Source of the DNA: Comamonas badia DSM 17552 | GTDB taxonomy: Bacteria > Pseudomonadota > Gammaproteobacteria > Burkholderiales > Burkholderiaceae_C | Length of the DNA: 64,000 nucleotides | NCBI RefSeq assembly: GCF_000484635.1 | Contig: NZ_AXVM01000001.1 | Coordinates: forward strand, 248,001-312,000 | Direction of reading: 5' to 3' | Shown here: in pieces, positions 55,288 through 64,000 of the stretch | How positions within the stretch are numbered: position 1 is the stretch's first letter | Layout: every line of letters begins with the position of its first letter | Position numbers and translations under genes: made by a program | Notes under the pieces: generated by a model | What the model was told of the DNA's origin: nothing | Database searches by the model: none | Seen by the model: the letters and a program-made list of their open reading frames with translations, nothing else

Positions 55288-56604
55288 ATGCTTATTTCTT
55301 CCTCCGGCGCTCCCGGCGAGCGTCGCCCCGCGCCTGGCCGTGGCGTAGTGCGTGCGACCTCGTGCCGCACATGGACGCATCGACTGAGCGTTTTGAGCAT
55401 CGCCCTGGCCGGCAGCATGCTCGCCGCCAGCGGGGCCTACGCGCTCAGCTTTGTCGAAGCGAGGGAAATCGCTGAACAGCAAAGCCCGCGCGTTTCCGCG
55501 CAGCGATTGCAGATCGATGCGGTCGAGTCCGCGCAGAAGGCCGCCGGCACGCTGCCGGACCCCAAGCTTTCCATCGGCCTCGAAAGCTTCCCCATCAGCG
55601 GCATGGACCGCTGGAGCCTGACGCGCGAATCCATGACCGGGCAGCGCCTGGCCCTGATGCAGGAGGTTCCCAACCAAGCCAAGCGTGCGGCCAAGGTGGC
55701 CAGCGCCCAGGCGCGCGTGGAACGCGAGCGCGCGGCGCTGGTCTTGCAACGCCTGCAGATACGGCAGGAGCTCGGCCTGGCGTGGATTGCCGCGCAGGCC
55801 GTGGAACAGCGTGATCAACTGCTCGCGGAACTGCTGGCCGAGAACCGGCGCCTGCAAGACAGCCTACTCGCGCGGGTGGCGGGCGGATCGGCTCAGGCGG
55901 GCGACCTGCTGACCGCGCAGCAGGAGGCGCTGGCGCTGTCGGACCGGCGCGACGACCTGCAGCGCGACCGGTCCAAGGCACGAGCCATGCTGCGGCGCTG
56001 GGTCGGGCCGCGCGCCGACGAATCGCTGCAGGGCGGCACCGGTCCGCTCATCCATCCCGTTGCGCAGTTGCGCGCCGAGCTGTCCAGCCATGCCGAGCTG
56101 GCGCTGTACCCGACCATGCAAAGCATGGCACGGGCGGAGTCCCACGAGGCGCAGTCGGAATCGCGTGGCGATTGGTCTTGGGAAGTTGCCTATACCCGAC
56201 GCGATCGTCGCTGGGGCGACATGGTGTCGTTCCAGTTGACCTTCGACCTGCCCTGGCAGAAGGAGCGGCGCCAGACCCCGATGATCCAGGCCAAGCAGCG
56301 CGAGCTGGAGCGCCTGGAGGCTGAACAGGAAGACGTGACCCGCAAGCACCTGCAGGAGCTCGACGACAGCGCGGCCGAACTACAGGCCCTGGACAGCCAG
56401 ATCGAGCGCCTGCAGTCCACCGGGCTGCAGTTGGCGCAGGGGCGCGCGGAGCTTGCGCTGAGCAATTACCGCTCCGCCAAGGGCGACCTCAGCGCCGTGC
56501 TCGGCGCGCGCGCCCAGGTGCTGGAGGCACGCCTGCGCCTGATTGACCTGCAAGCCCAGCGCGATGGCGTGACGACGCGCCTGAACAGCCTGATCGCCGA
56601 TTAG
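55288..56604 (+). CDS. cusC: TolC-family outer membrane protein (CusC-like)
   Basis: A 438-residue protein from the ATG at 55288; the signal is around LSVLSIALAGSMLAASGAYA, so the true start may be a few codons later. The body is the coiled-coil outer-membrane channel: ALSFVEAREIAEQQSPRVSA, ARVERERAALVLQRLQIRQEL, WEVAYTRRDRRWGDMVSFQL and QLAQGRAELALSNYRSAKGDL. It forms the exit duct for the CusBA pump encoded next; the gap to cusB is 14 bases. Confidence 0.88.
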   Translation: MLISSSGAPGERRPAPGRGVVRATSCRTWTHRLSVLSIALAGSMLAASGAYALSFVEAREIAEQQSPRVSAQRLQIDAVESAQKAAGTLPDPKLSIGLESFPISGMDRWSLTRESMTGQRLALMQEVPNQAKRAAKVASAQARVERERAALVLQRLQIRQELGLAWIAAQAVEQRDQLLAELLAENRRLQDSLLARVAGGSAQAGDLLTAQQEALALSDRRDDLQRDRSKARAMLRRWVGPRADESLQGGTGPLIHPVAQLRAELSSHAELALYPTMQSMARAESHEAQSESRGDWSWEVAYTRRDRRWGDMVSFQLTFDLPWQKERRQTPMIQAKQRELERLEAEQEDVTRKHLQELDDSAAELQALDSQIERLQSTGLQLAQGRAELALSNYRSAKGDLSAVLGARAQVLEARLRLIDLQAQRDGVTTRLNSLIAD

Positions 56605-56618
56605 TGGAGCCCATCACC

Positions 56619-58103
56619 ATGAACAACTCTCTGAAAAAATCCCTCGCGGGCCTGACGCTGATCGCTATCGGCGTGGCCGCGGGCTGGGGCCTGGCCCAAT
56701 GGCGCACCGATACCACACACGCTGGGAATACGACAGTGCCCCAAGCCGGCGCGGCGGCCGAGCGCAAGGTGCTGTACTGGTACGACCCCATGTCGCCGAC
56801 GCAGAAGTTCGACAAACCTGGCAAGTCCCCCTTTATGGACATGGATCTGGTGCCCAAGTACGCGGACGAGGACGCCCAGGGCAGCACAGGCATCAGCATT
56901 TCCCCCCAGACCGTGCAGGCGCTGGGCCTGCGCACGGCCGTGGTGGTGCAGCGCGCCATCGGCGCTGACGTAGACGTCGTCGGCAACGTCCTGCTGAATG
57001 ACCGCGATGTCAGCATCGTGCAGGCACGCTCCGCAGGCTTCGTGGAGCGGGTCTATGCGCGCGCGCCGGGCGACGTGATCGGTGCTGGCGCGCCGCTGGC
57101 AGACCTGCTGCTGCCCGAATGGGTGGCGGCGCAGCGCGAATTCCTGGCGGTGCGTGCGCTCAAAGACGGGTCGCTGACGACGGCCGCCCGCCAAAGGCTG
57201 CTGCTGCTGGGCATGCCGCAAACCCTGGTGGCCCAAGTGGAGCGCACGGGCGAACCCAGGGGCATCTACACCGTGACCACGCCCCAGGGCGGGCTGGTGG
57301 CCGAGCTCATGGTGCGCCAGGGCATGACTGTCTCTGCGGGCGCAAGCCTGGCGCGCGTGAATGGCTTGGGCACCGTCTGGATCGAGGCCGCAGTACCCGA
57401 GGCGCAAAGCGGCCCGCTGCAACTGGGGCAAGAAGCCCAGGTGCGCCTGGCGGCGTTTCCCGGCGAGGTGCTGCGGGCGCGCATCGTGAGCATCCTGCCG
57501 CAGGCCAACAGCGACACCCGCACCGTGCGCGTGCGGCTGGAGCTGGCCAATCCCGGCCAGCGCCTGAAGGCTGGCATGTCCGGCCAGATCACGCTCAAGG
57601 GCCGCGAGCAGCCCGCACTGCTGGTTCCCAGCGAAGCCGTCATCCGCACCGGCAAGCGCGCCCTGGCCTATGTGGTCGATGGCCCTGGCAAATTCCACCC
57701 CGTGGAGGTGCAGCTGGGGGCGGAGATCGGCGACCAACTCGTGGTGCAAGGTGGACTGGAGGCGGGGCAGCAGGTGGTGGCCTCGGCACAGTTCCTGATC
57801 GACTCCGAGGCCAGCCTGCGCGGCCTGTTGCCCGCATCGCCGGGGGCGACGCCGGAGCATGGGGCGCATGGCGCGGCCCCGGCCTACACGGTGCGCGGTG
57901 TGGTGGAAGAAGTCTCCACTGCCGAGCTGACGCTGGCGCATGACGCCATCCCCGCCCTCAAGTGGCCCGCCATGACCATGGGCTTCAAGCTGGCCGACCC
58001 CCGCCTCGCCGCAGGCCTGGCACCCAAGCAACAGGTGCGCTTCACCTTCTCCAAGCAGGGAGAGGACTACGTGATCACCGCCATCGAAGGGATCAAGCCA
58101 TGA
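56619..58103 (+). CDS. cusB: RND periplasmic adaptor CusB with fused CusF domain
   Basis: A 494-residue membrane-fusion protein. Anchor or signal: [17 protein letters not shown]. Residues 46-80 are the metal-binding [20 protein letters not shown], then MDMDLVP. Next come the barrel-sandwich and beta-barrel domains ([36 protein letters not shown]). The last 75 residues form a CusF-like domain ([19 protein letters not shown], then [12 protein letters not shown]) with the Cu(I) ligands Trp, Met and Met. It hands Cu(I)/Ag(I) to CusA. Overlaps cusA by 4 bases. Confidence 0.93.
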   Translation: MNNSLKKSLAGLTLIAIGVAAGWGLAQWRTDTTHAGNTTVPQAGAAAERKVLYWYDPMSPTQKFDKPGKSPFMDMDLVPKYADEDAQGSTGISISPQTVQALGLRTAVVVQRAIGADVDVVGNVLLNDRDVSIVQARSAGFVERVYARAPGDVIGAGAPLADLLLPEWVAAQREFLAVRALKDGSLTTAARQRLLLLGMPQTLVAQVERTGEPRGIYTVTTPQGGLVAELMVRQGMTVSAGASLARVNGLGTVWIEAAVPEAQSGPLQLGQEAQVRLAAFPGEVLRARIVSILPQANSDTRTVRVRLELANPGQRLKAGMSGQITLKGREQPALLVPSEAVIRTGKRALAYVVDGPGKFHPVEVQLGAEIGDQLVVQGGLEAGQQVVASAQFLIDSEASLRGLLPASPGATPEHGAHGAAPAYTVRGVVEEVSTAELTLAHDAIPALKWPAMTMGFKLADPRLAAGLAPKQQVRFTFSKQGEDYVITAIEGIKP

Positions 58104-61100
58104 TTGCCAAATTGATCCGCTGGTCGGTGGCGAACCGCTTTCTGGTGCTGCTGGCCACGGCTATGCTTACGGCCTGGGGGGTGTGGGGCGTGCGCAGCAC
58201 GCCCGTGGATGCCTTGCCGGACCTGTCCGACGTGCAGGTCATCATCCGTACCAGCTACCCCGGCCAGGCGCCGCAGATCGTGGAAAACCAGGTCACCTAT
58301 CCCCTGGCCACGACCATGCTGTCGGTGCCGGGGGCCAAGACGGTGCGCGGCTTTTCGTTTTTCGGGGACTCGTTCGTCTATGTCCTGTTCGAGGATGGCA
58401 CCGACCTGTACTGGGCGCGCTCGCGGGTGCTGGAGTACCTGAACCAGGTTCAGGGACGCCTGCCGGCCACGGCCAAGCCGGCCCTGGGGCCCGATGCGAC
58501 GGGGGTGGGCTGGATCTTCCAGTACGCGTTGGTGGATCGCACGGGCAAGAACGATCTGGCGCAGTTGCGCGCGCTGCAGGACTGGTTTCTGAAATTCGAG
58601 CTCAAGAGCCTGCCCAATGTGGCAGAGGTAGCCTCGGTGGGCGGCATGGTCAAGCAGTACCAGGTTGTGCTCGACCCGGTCAAGCTCGCCTCCTACGGAC
58701 TGAGCCAGGAGCAGGTGCGCGCGGCGCTGGTGGCCGCCAATCAGGAAACTGGCGGCTCGGTGCTGGAGCTGGCGGGGGCCGAATACATGGTGCGCGCCAG
58801 CGGCTATCTGAAAACCCTGGATGATTTCCGTGCCGTGCCGCTGGTGGCGCGCGGCGGTGTGCCGGTGCGCCTGGGCGACGTGGCCACGCTGCAGATCGGG
58901 CCGGAGATGCGGCGCGGCATCGCCGAACTCGATGGCGAGGGCGAGGTCGCCGGCGGCGTGGTCATCCTGCGTTCGGGTAAGAATGCCCAGGAGACGATTG
59001 CCGCCGTCAAGGCCAAGCTGGACGAGCTGCAGGCCAGCCTGCCGCAGGGGGTGGAGATCGTCACCACCTACGACCGCAGCGCGCTCATCGAGCGCGCCAT
59101 TCGCAACCTCACCATCAAGCTGGGGGAGGAGTTTCTGGTGGTGGCGCTGGTCTGCGTGCTCTTTCTGTGGCACCTGCGCTCGGCGCTGGTGGCCATCATC
59201 TCGTTGCCGCTGGGGGTGATGATGGCCTTCCTCATCATGCGCTACCAGGGGATCAATGCCAACATCATGTCGCTGGGCGGCATCGCCATCGCCATAGGCG
59301 CGATGGTGGATGCGGCCGTGGTCATGATAGAGAACGCGCACAAGAAGCTGGAAGCCTGGCAACACGCGCATCCGGATCAGCGGCTGCAAGGCAAGGAGCG
59401 CTGGGAGGTGATCACGCGGGCCGCGGAGGAAGTCGGTCCGGCGCTGTTCTTCTCGCTGCTCATCATTACCTTGTCCTTTATTCCCGTCTTTACCCTCGAA
59501 GCCCAGGAGGGGCGCCTGTTCGGGCCACTGGCGTTCACCAAGACCTACGCCATGGCGGCGGCGGCGGGGCTGTCGGTGACGCTGATCCCGGTGCTCATGG
59601 GCTATTGGATTCGCGGACGCATTCCCGACGAGCAGAAGAATCCCATCACCCGCATGTTGATCGCGGTCTACCGGCCCAGCCTGGAATGGGTGCTGCGCTG
59701 GCCCAAGGCAACCTTGCTGATCGCGGTGCTGGCATTGGCGACCACAGCCTGGCCGCTGGCCCGGCTTGGAGGCGAATTCCTGCCCCGGCTGGATGAGGGG
59801 GATCTGCTCTATATGCCGTCGGCCTTGCCGGGGCTGTCGGCGCAACGCGCCGCCGAGCTGCTGCAGCTCAGCAACCGCATGATTAAGACCGTGCCCGAGG
59901 TCGAACGCGTGTTCGGCAAGGCGGGTCGTGCGGAAACCGCGACCGACCCCGCGCCGCTGGAGATGTTCGAGACCTCGGTGAAGCTCAAGCCCCGAGAGCA
60001 ATGGCGCGCCGGCATGACGCCCGAGAAGCTCATCGAGGAGCTGGATCAGGCGGTGAAAATCCCCGGCCTGTCCAACATCTGGATTCCGCCGATCCGCAAC
60101 CGCATCGACATGTTGGCTACCGGCATCAAGAGTCCGATCGGCGTCAAGGTGACGGGCAACGACCTGCATGTGATCGATCGCATCGCGGCAGAGGTGGAGC
60201 AGGTCGCGAAGGGCATTCCAGGCGTGTCGTCATCGTTGGCGGAGCGGCTGACCGGCGGCCGGTATGTGGACGTGCAGATCGACCGCGTGGCGGCGGGGCG
60301 CTATGGGCTGAACGTGGCCGATGTCCAGGCGGTCGTCGCCGGTGCCGTCGGTGGCGAAAACGTGTCGGAGACCGTGGAGGGGCTGGCGCGCTTCCCGATC
60401 AATCTGCGATACGCGCGTGAATGGAGGGATTCACCGGAAAGGCTGAAGCAACTGCCCATCTTCACCCCCATGGGGCAACAGATCACGCTGGGCACGGTGG
60501 CGCGCATCGCCATCACCGATGGCCCGCCCATGCTCAAGAGCGAGAACGCCCGCCCGTCCGGTTGGGTGTACGTGGATGTGCGCGGCCGCGATCTGGCCTC
60601 GGTGGCCAACGAGTTGCGCGATGCGATTGGCCGTCAGGTCAAGTTGGAGCCAGGGGTGAGCATTGCGTACTCGGGACAGTTCGAGTACATGGAGCGGGCC
60701 AATGCACGCCTGAAGGTCGTGGTGCCGGCGACTCTGTTGACCATCTTCGTCTTGCTGTACCTGACGTTCAGTCGTCTCGACGAAGCCGGCTTGATCATGG
60801 CTACCTTGCCATTTGCCCTCACGGGAGGCATTTGGTTCCTGTATCTGCTGAACTACAACCTGTCCATCGCCACAGGGGTCGGGTTCATCGCGCTGGCGGG
60901 TGTAGCGGCGGAGTTCGGCGTGGTCATGCTCATCTATTTGAAGCACGCTTTGGATGAGCGTTGCCCCGGCGGCCGACGGCCAACGCAGGAAGAACTGCTG
61001 GAGGCGATCCGGGAGGGCGCCGTGCTGCGCGTGCGGCCCAAGGCGATGACTGTAGCGGTCATCCTGGCAGGCCTGGTGCCGATCGTCTGGGGCAGTGGCA

Positions 61101-61219
61101 CGGGTTCGGAGGTCATGAGCCGCATTGCGGCGCCGATGCTCGGAGGCATGGTGACGGCGCCGTTGCTGTCGCTGTTCGTGATCCCCGCTGCTTATGTATT
61201 GATGCGCAAGCCACGCTAA
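58100..61219 (+). CDS. cusA: Heavy-metal RND efflux pump CusA
   Basis: A 1039-residue inner-membrane pump for Cu(I)/Ag(I), driven by protons. It has 12 helices and two large periplasmic loops. The N-terminus [19 protein letters not shown] and [14 protein letters not shown] are HME-RND signatures, as are the helix-4 [17 protein letters not shown] (proton-relay Asp) and [19 protein letters not shown]. It is complete and completes the cusCBA set. After its stop no further gene of the pump is seen. Confidence 0.95.
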   Translation: MIAKLIRWSVANRFLVLLATAMLTAWGVWGVRSTPVDALPDLSDVQVIIRTSYPGQAPQIVENQVTYPLATTMLSVPGAKTVRGFSFFGDSFVYVLFEDGTDLYWARSRVLEYLNQVQGRLPATAKPALGPDATGVGWIFQYALVDRTGKNDLAQLRALQDWFLKFELKSLPNVAEVASVGGMVKQYQVVLDPVKLASYGLSQEQVRAALVAANQETGGSVLELAGAEYMVRASGYLKTLDDFRAVPLVARGGVPVRLGDVATLQIGPEMRRGIAELDGEGEVAGGVVILRSGKNAQETIAAVKAKLDELQASLPQGVEIVTTYDRSALIERAIRNLTIKLGEEFLVVALVCVLFLWHLRSALVAIISLPLGVMMAFLIMRYQGINANIMSLGGIAIAIGAMVDAAVVMIENAHKKLEAWQHAHPDQRLQGKERWEVITRAAEEVGPALFFSLLIITLSFIPVFTLEAQEGRLFGPLAFTKTYAMAAAAGLSVTLIPVLMGYWIRGRIPDEQKNPITRMLIAVYRPSLEWVLRWPKATLLIAVLALATTAWPLARLGGEFLPRLDEGDLLYMPSALPGLSAQRAAELLQLSNRMIKTVPEVERVFGKAGRAETATDPAPLEMFETSVKLKPREQWRAGMTPEKLIEELDQAVKIPGLSNIWIPPIRNRIDMLATGIKSPIGVKVTGNDLHVIDRIAAEVEQVAKGIPGVSSSLAERLTGGRYVDVQIDRVAAGRYGLNVADVQAVVAGAVGGENVSETVEGLARFPINLRYAREWRDSPERLKQLPIFTPMGQQITLGTVARIAITDGPPMLKSENARPSGWVYVDVRGRDLASVANELRDAIGRQVKLEPGVSIAYSGQFEYMERANARLKVVVPATLLTIFVLLYLTFSRLDEAGLIMATLPFALTGGIWFLYLLNYNLSIATGVGFIALAGVAAEFGVVMLIYLKHALDERCPGGRRPTQEELLEAIREGAVLRVRPKAMTVAVILAGLVPIVWGSGTGSEVMSRIAAPMLGGMVTAPLLSLFVIPAAYVLMRKPR

Positions 61220-61705
61220 TTTGAAGGATTGGCAGCGGTTTGTTATGAACCCCTGCGCTTCTTCAAAGAATGACCTGATTAATGAGCAGTCATCACCAGA
61301 TAGCCGAGCAGTGCGCGCAGATGGCCCCCGAGAACGCCAGGCCCGGCCAGCGGGCCTATGGTTTTGGCAAGGGAAATCTGGAATTACTGCTGCCACTGCG
61401 TCGGCAATCCGTTGGCCCTGTCGGCGCATCGCTTTCATCCCACATGGAGACGTTGAAAGCGCGTGTGATCGGCAACTGATTGACGGCCATCTGATTTTGG
61501 AGTCGGTCTATGGGTGAGGCCACATCGCTGCGCTGCGTGCCATTTCGAACGATCAAGTTGCTCTTTGGCTTGAAGTTGCCGGAAAGCCGTTCCCGGCCTT
61601 GAAGCAGGAAGTGTGGGATGCAAGGTAGAACCGCAGGGCAGCTCAGGCGCGCATTCATGTTGGTTCTTCGAGTCACAAGCAGTGGCTCTATGGAGACGAG
61701 GAAAC
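61220..61705. other. Region without a recognised gene
   Basis: These 486 bases lie between cusA and the right LysR gene. Short open frames exist on both strands (61221-61517 and 61356-61676), but they overlap in conflict and show no family motif, signal or ribosome site. The base composition is less GC-rich than the flanking genes. It may be a remnant of another gene. Confidence 0.4.
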
Positions 61706-62602
61706 ATGGATTTACGCCATATCCGGGCCTTTGTCGCGGTGGCCGAGGAACTGCACTTCGGCCGTGCTGCCAAGCGCCTGCACATTGAGCAGTCGCCTTT
61801 GTCCCGCACTATTCGCGCGCTGGAGACAGACTTGGGAGTGGTGCTGCTCCGGCGCACGGCGCGCGGTGCCAGCCTGACTTGGGCCGGACAGATCTTCCTG
61901 CAGGATGCCCGCCGCATCATGCTGGCCGTCGAGCAGACTGAAGCCAGAGCGCGCGCCGCGGCCGAGGGGTGTCAGGATACGCTGCGCATTGCACTTGCAG
62001 GCGACATCGGACGGTCTCGGTTGTCGACGTTGCTCGCACTGTGCCGGCAGGAAGCTCCGCAGGTGAACATCCGTCTATCCGAGATGCCAATAGCCCAACT
62101 GGTGCATGGATTGAACTCGGACTTGTTCGATGCCGGCTTTGCAATGATCGACGACGTGGGCGCGGGGATCATTGCTACGCCGGTGTGGGTAGACCCATTG
62201 ATGGTCGCACTGTCCGCACGACATCCGCTGCTGGTCTTCAAGGAGGTACCGCTGGAAGAAGTGGTGAGATACCCGCTGGTGCTGTGCGATCCACAGAGCT
62301 GTAAAGGCTGCAGGCAGCAGCGTGAACGCCTATTCCGGTCATTCGAGGTGCGGCCGATGGTGGACGAGTACATCACCACCCATGGTCTGATGCTGACGTT
62401 GGTGGCGGCGGGGTACGGGGTCGGCTTTTCGAGCGCTGCACATTTTGCGGGCTGCCAACAGGCAGACGTGGTGGCCCGGCCGCTGGTTGATCGGACGGCA
62501 TCGCTGACCACCTATCTGCTGCGACCAGAAAGAGGCATGGGAAAAGCGTTGAGGCAGTTCATCGAACATGCGAAGCGTGTCGGGTTGCCTTCAGGCGCTT
62601 GA
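61706..62602 (+). CDS. LysR family transcriptional regulator (right flank of cargo)
   Basis: A 298-residue LysR-type protein. Helix-turn-helix: FVAVAEELHFGRAAKRLHIE, then QSPLSRTIRALETDLGVVLL. The effector domain has DTLRIALAGDIGRSRL, LVLCDPQSCKGCRQQRE and VAAGYGVGFSSAA. It closely resembles the LysR protein at 31291, with the same Cys/His-type insertion site (LVLC-P…GC). The start at 61706 has GGAAAC. It is one of two outward-facing regulators that bracket the metal genes; its ligand is unknown. Confidence 0.88.
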   Translation: MDLRHIRAFVAVAEELHFGRAAKRLHIEQSPLSRTIRALETDLGVVLLRRTARGASLTWAGQIFLQDARRIMLAVEQTEARARAAAEGCQDTLRIALAGDIGRSRLSTLLALCRQEAPQVNIRLSEMPIAQLVHGLNSDLFDAGFAMIDDVGAGIIATPVWVDPLMVALSARHPLLVFKEVPLEEVVRYPLVLCDPQSCKGCRQQRERLFRSFEVRPMVDEYITTHGLMLTLVAAGYGVGFSSAAHFAGCQQADVVARPLVDRTASLTTYLLRPERGMGKALRQFIEHAKRVGLPSGA

Positions 62603-62605
62603 CGA

Positions 62606-62625
62606 ACGGTCTTTGTAAAGACCGT
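62606..62625. terminator. Perfect 20-base inverted repeat after the LysR stop
   Basis: ACGGTCTTT-GT-AAAGACCGT, with 9-base arms and a 2-base centre, begins 4 bases after the LysR stop codon at 62602. It may serve as a transcription terminator, though no U-tract follows and the loop would be tight; a protein-binding palindrome is also possible. Confidence 0.4.
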
Positions 62626-63164
62626 CTATCGGACGGCGTGATTCCTTTTCGGTCTTACGCCTGACCCAAATTGCATCACGGCCAGGCAGCTACCTATCGC
62701 TCCTTTGCGAGCCGCTGCACATGTCGATCTGATGCCGGTGCGTGACGCACCCATCTCTGCCGGGCAAGTCAGTGAAGTGACGCGGAACGCATGCGCCGTT
62801 GCTGAGTGCAAACCGGCTCGGAGAGGTGACGCATTAGTTCTTTACCCTCAGACGGTTTCGGGCGAAAACCTTGTCGAAAGTTTCCGGGTGGAGCACGGTG
62901 CCACTCATGTCCTTTTGATGAGTTAGGGCGCGCGACCTTTCGGGCTGTTGCCCAGGTAATAGGGTATTTGTCCGGGGCATTATGGTGGAGGACTGCGCGG
63001 CGTCTTAAGGCGCAACCGTCCAATTTTGATTTAGGGCATAACCGACGGGCAGCATCTTCACCACGATGCCGGCCGCGCGGTTCATCCGGGTTCCTGGGTC
63101 ATCGCCGCGCCCACGTGGGTCGGGCGCGACTGCCGGAGTTTGATCCGACGATGAGAAGCGCGAT
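62626..63164. other. Region without a recognised gene
   Basis: About 540 bases between the LysR gene and the last gene. Small frames occur on both strands (for example plus 62705-62926 and minus 63005-63199, the latter containing MNRAAGIVVKMLPVGYALNQ). None has a family motif that I recognise. A promoter for the gene at 63165 should lie near its right end. Confidence 0.35.
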
Positions 63165-63923
63165 ATGCAGAAATCAAGCTGCCTTTCCTTTGGCGCCAAG
63201 ACGTACTACCGACCGATCGAGGCGGCGATCCGTTGGGCGGGCCTGTTGCGCTTCGAGTTGCGTATTCTGGAAACGCTCGGGCCGCGTGCTATCCCCGAGA
63301 CGAGCGATTTCCCGCGCTGGCCGGTGTTGCGGCTTTTCGCGGAGCGAATCTTTGACGCGCTGGCACACGATGAACTGCGCTTTGGCAAAGCCGGCATCGC
63401 ACAAGAATCGCAGCGCCCCGCACTCGATGACCCTGACTTGATCGTGCGCCATGTCGATCTGAAGGCGTGGATGTCGTATTACTACCCTGGCGAGCGGCCG
63501 CCGTTCCTGTTCGACGAAATCGAACGCGAGTTGCATCCCGCTGTGAACCTGGCAACGCTGAACGTGCTGTTGGCAGACCGCGAAGCGACCAAGGTGCAAC
63601 TCGCAGAACTCACACAACTGCATGCGGCGTCGCATGCGCAGCACGAAGCGTTGGTGAAGGAATATGCCATCCGTACAGCCGAGGGTGACGGCGCACGTGA
63701 GCCGGGACTGCGCAGCGAGTCGACCTATCTGAACATCATTGGCGGCTTGCTGAATTTGCTGTTAGGCAAGTCACCCGCCGGCACATCCTATTCATCCTTC
63801 GACAACGTGGGCGCCGTGGTCAGCGCGCTGCTGGCCCACCATGAAGGACGGCCCGGCATCAGTGAGCGGACGCTGTGGAGCAAGCTTGCCCAAGCGCGCC
63901 GCCACCTGGAAGCATCGCGCTGA
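63165..63923 (+). CDS. Island-associated conserved-type protein of unknown function
   Basis: A 252-residue protein. The first half, YRPIEAAIRWAGLLRFELRI, then DFPRWPVLRLFAERIFDAL, looks helical; a coiled-coil-like part around TQLHAASHAQHEALVKEYAI follows. The last 65 residues (STYLNIIGGLLNLLLGKSPAG, SALLAHHEGRPGISERTLWSKLA) resemble short C-terminal modules seen in hypothetical proteins of integrative elements. No enzyme motif is visible. It probably belongs to the element backbone rather than to the metal cargo. Confidence 0.6.
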   Translation: MQKSSCLSFGAKTYYRPIEAAIRWAGLLRFELRILETLGPRAIPETSDFPRWPVLRLFAERIFDALAHDELRFGKAGIAQESQRPALDDPDLIVRHVDLKAWMSYYYPGERPPFLFDEIERELHPAVNLATLNVLLADREATKVQLAELTQLHAASHAQHEALVKEYAIRTAEGDGAREPGLRSESTYLNIIGGLLNLLLGKSPAGTSYSSFDNVGAVVSALLAHHEGRPGISERTLWSKLAQARRHLEASR

Positions 63924-63937
63924 ACCTGCGGCGGCGC

Positions 63938-63972
63938 ACTGCAATTGCAGTTGTGCGTTCTGCAGTTGCAGT
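63938..63972. repeat. Clustered palindromes after the last gene
   Basis: ACTGCAATTGCAGT (63938-63951) is a perfect 14-base palindrome, followed at 63960-63971 by a second, CTGCA-GT-TGCAG. The unit TGCAGTTG is repeated in direct order. Paired palindromes like these often bind a regulator or mark a replication/transfer region in integrative elements. The window ends 28 bases later. Confidence 0.5.
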
Positions 63973-64000
63973 GAATTCCGCAGCGGCAGCGTATGGAATA

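Noticed and set aside
61282-61479. Short plus-strand frame after cusA
   Set aside because: No recognised motif, overlaps other equally weak frames on both strands.

Overview
The window looks like a Gram-negative betaproteobacterial chromosome of Burkholderiales, most likely Comamonadaceae. The inference rests on very high GC, the leader CAGGAGAC before many start codons, a phasin/PHA-type gene set, dadA divergent from an Lrp regulator, and fbpABC-type iron uptake. It divides into a core-like left part (1 to about 28.98 kb) and an accessory island (about 28.98 kb to the right edge).

Core part. After a partial alpha/beta hydrolase, a flavin-dependent monooxygenase-like gene and an acyl-CoA-binding protein, there is a lipid-storage region (about 1.8-14.3 kb). 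On the minus strand lie a PHA-system protein, a TetR regulator overlapping a patatin-like phospholipase, a phasin and a FFLEELY-type protein. On the plus strand a tight run encodes a membrane-anchored lipase, an XRE-type protein, an iron-dependent alcohol dehydrogenase, a large acyl-ACP-reductase-like protein, a WS/DGAT acyltransferase and an aldehyde dehydrogenase. This could take acyl groups through fatty aldehyde and alcohol to wax ester or triacylglycerol. Six products of the region carry Lys/Ala/Pro-rich histone-like tails. Next come dadA with a divergent Lrp regulator, an fbpABC-type ferric iron ABC operon, a marR-MFS pair with a clear palindromic operator, and a minus-strand run of alaS, a TlpA-like thioredoxin, a transglutaminase, csaA and a lipoprotein. 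An HxlR regulator and a methyltransferase are divergent.

Island part. Two copies of a sequence matching the 3' end of a glycine tRNA (28982 and 31104) bracket a hipBA module. They suggest tandem integrative elements inserted in a tRNA-Gly whose intact copy should lie to the right of the window. The second element carries metal-resistance cargo between two related LysR genes. First is a nickel/cobalt-type cassette: an RcnR-like repressor, a P-type ATPase with GAC in place of CPC, and a His-tailed EamA exporter. Then come a Tat multicopper oxidase and a small membrane protein, separated by an IS3-family element that is itself broken by an IS30-family element. A large copper/silver block follows: copSR, divergent copA-copB-copI-cusF-like genes, several small Met/His-rich and membrane proteins, a cytochrome c, a DUF3141 chimera, a Cu P-type ATPase and a cusCBA efflux pump.

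The most unusual items are the tail-bearing lipid operon with its extended AAR-like reductase, and the DUF3141 gene. The latter seems to have captured a copA promoter and 5' end and also to end in a beta-propeller fragment. All functional calls are from reading the sequence and remembered family features; no database search was run.
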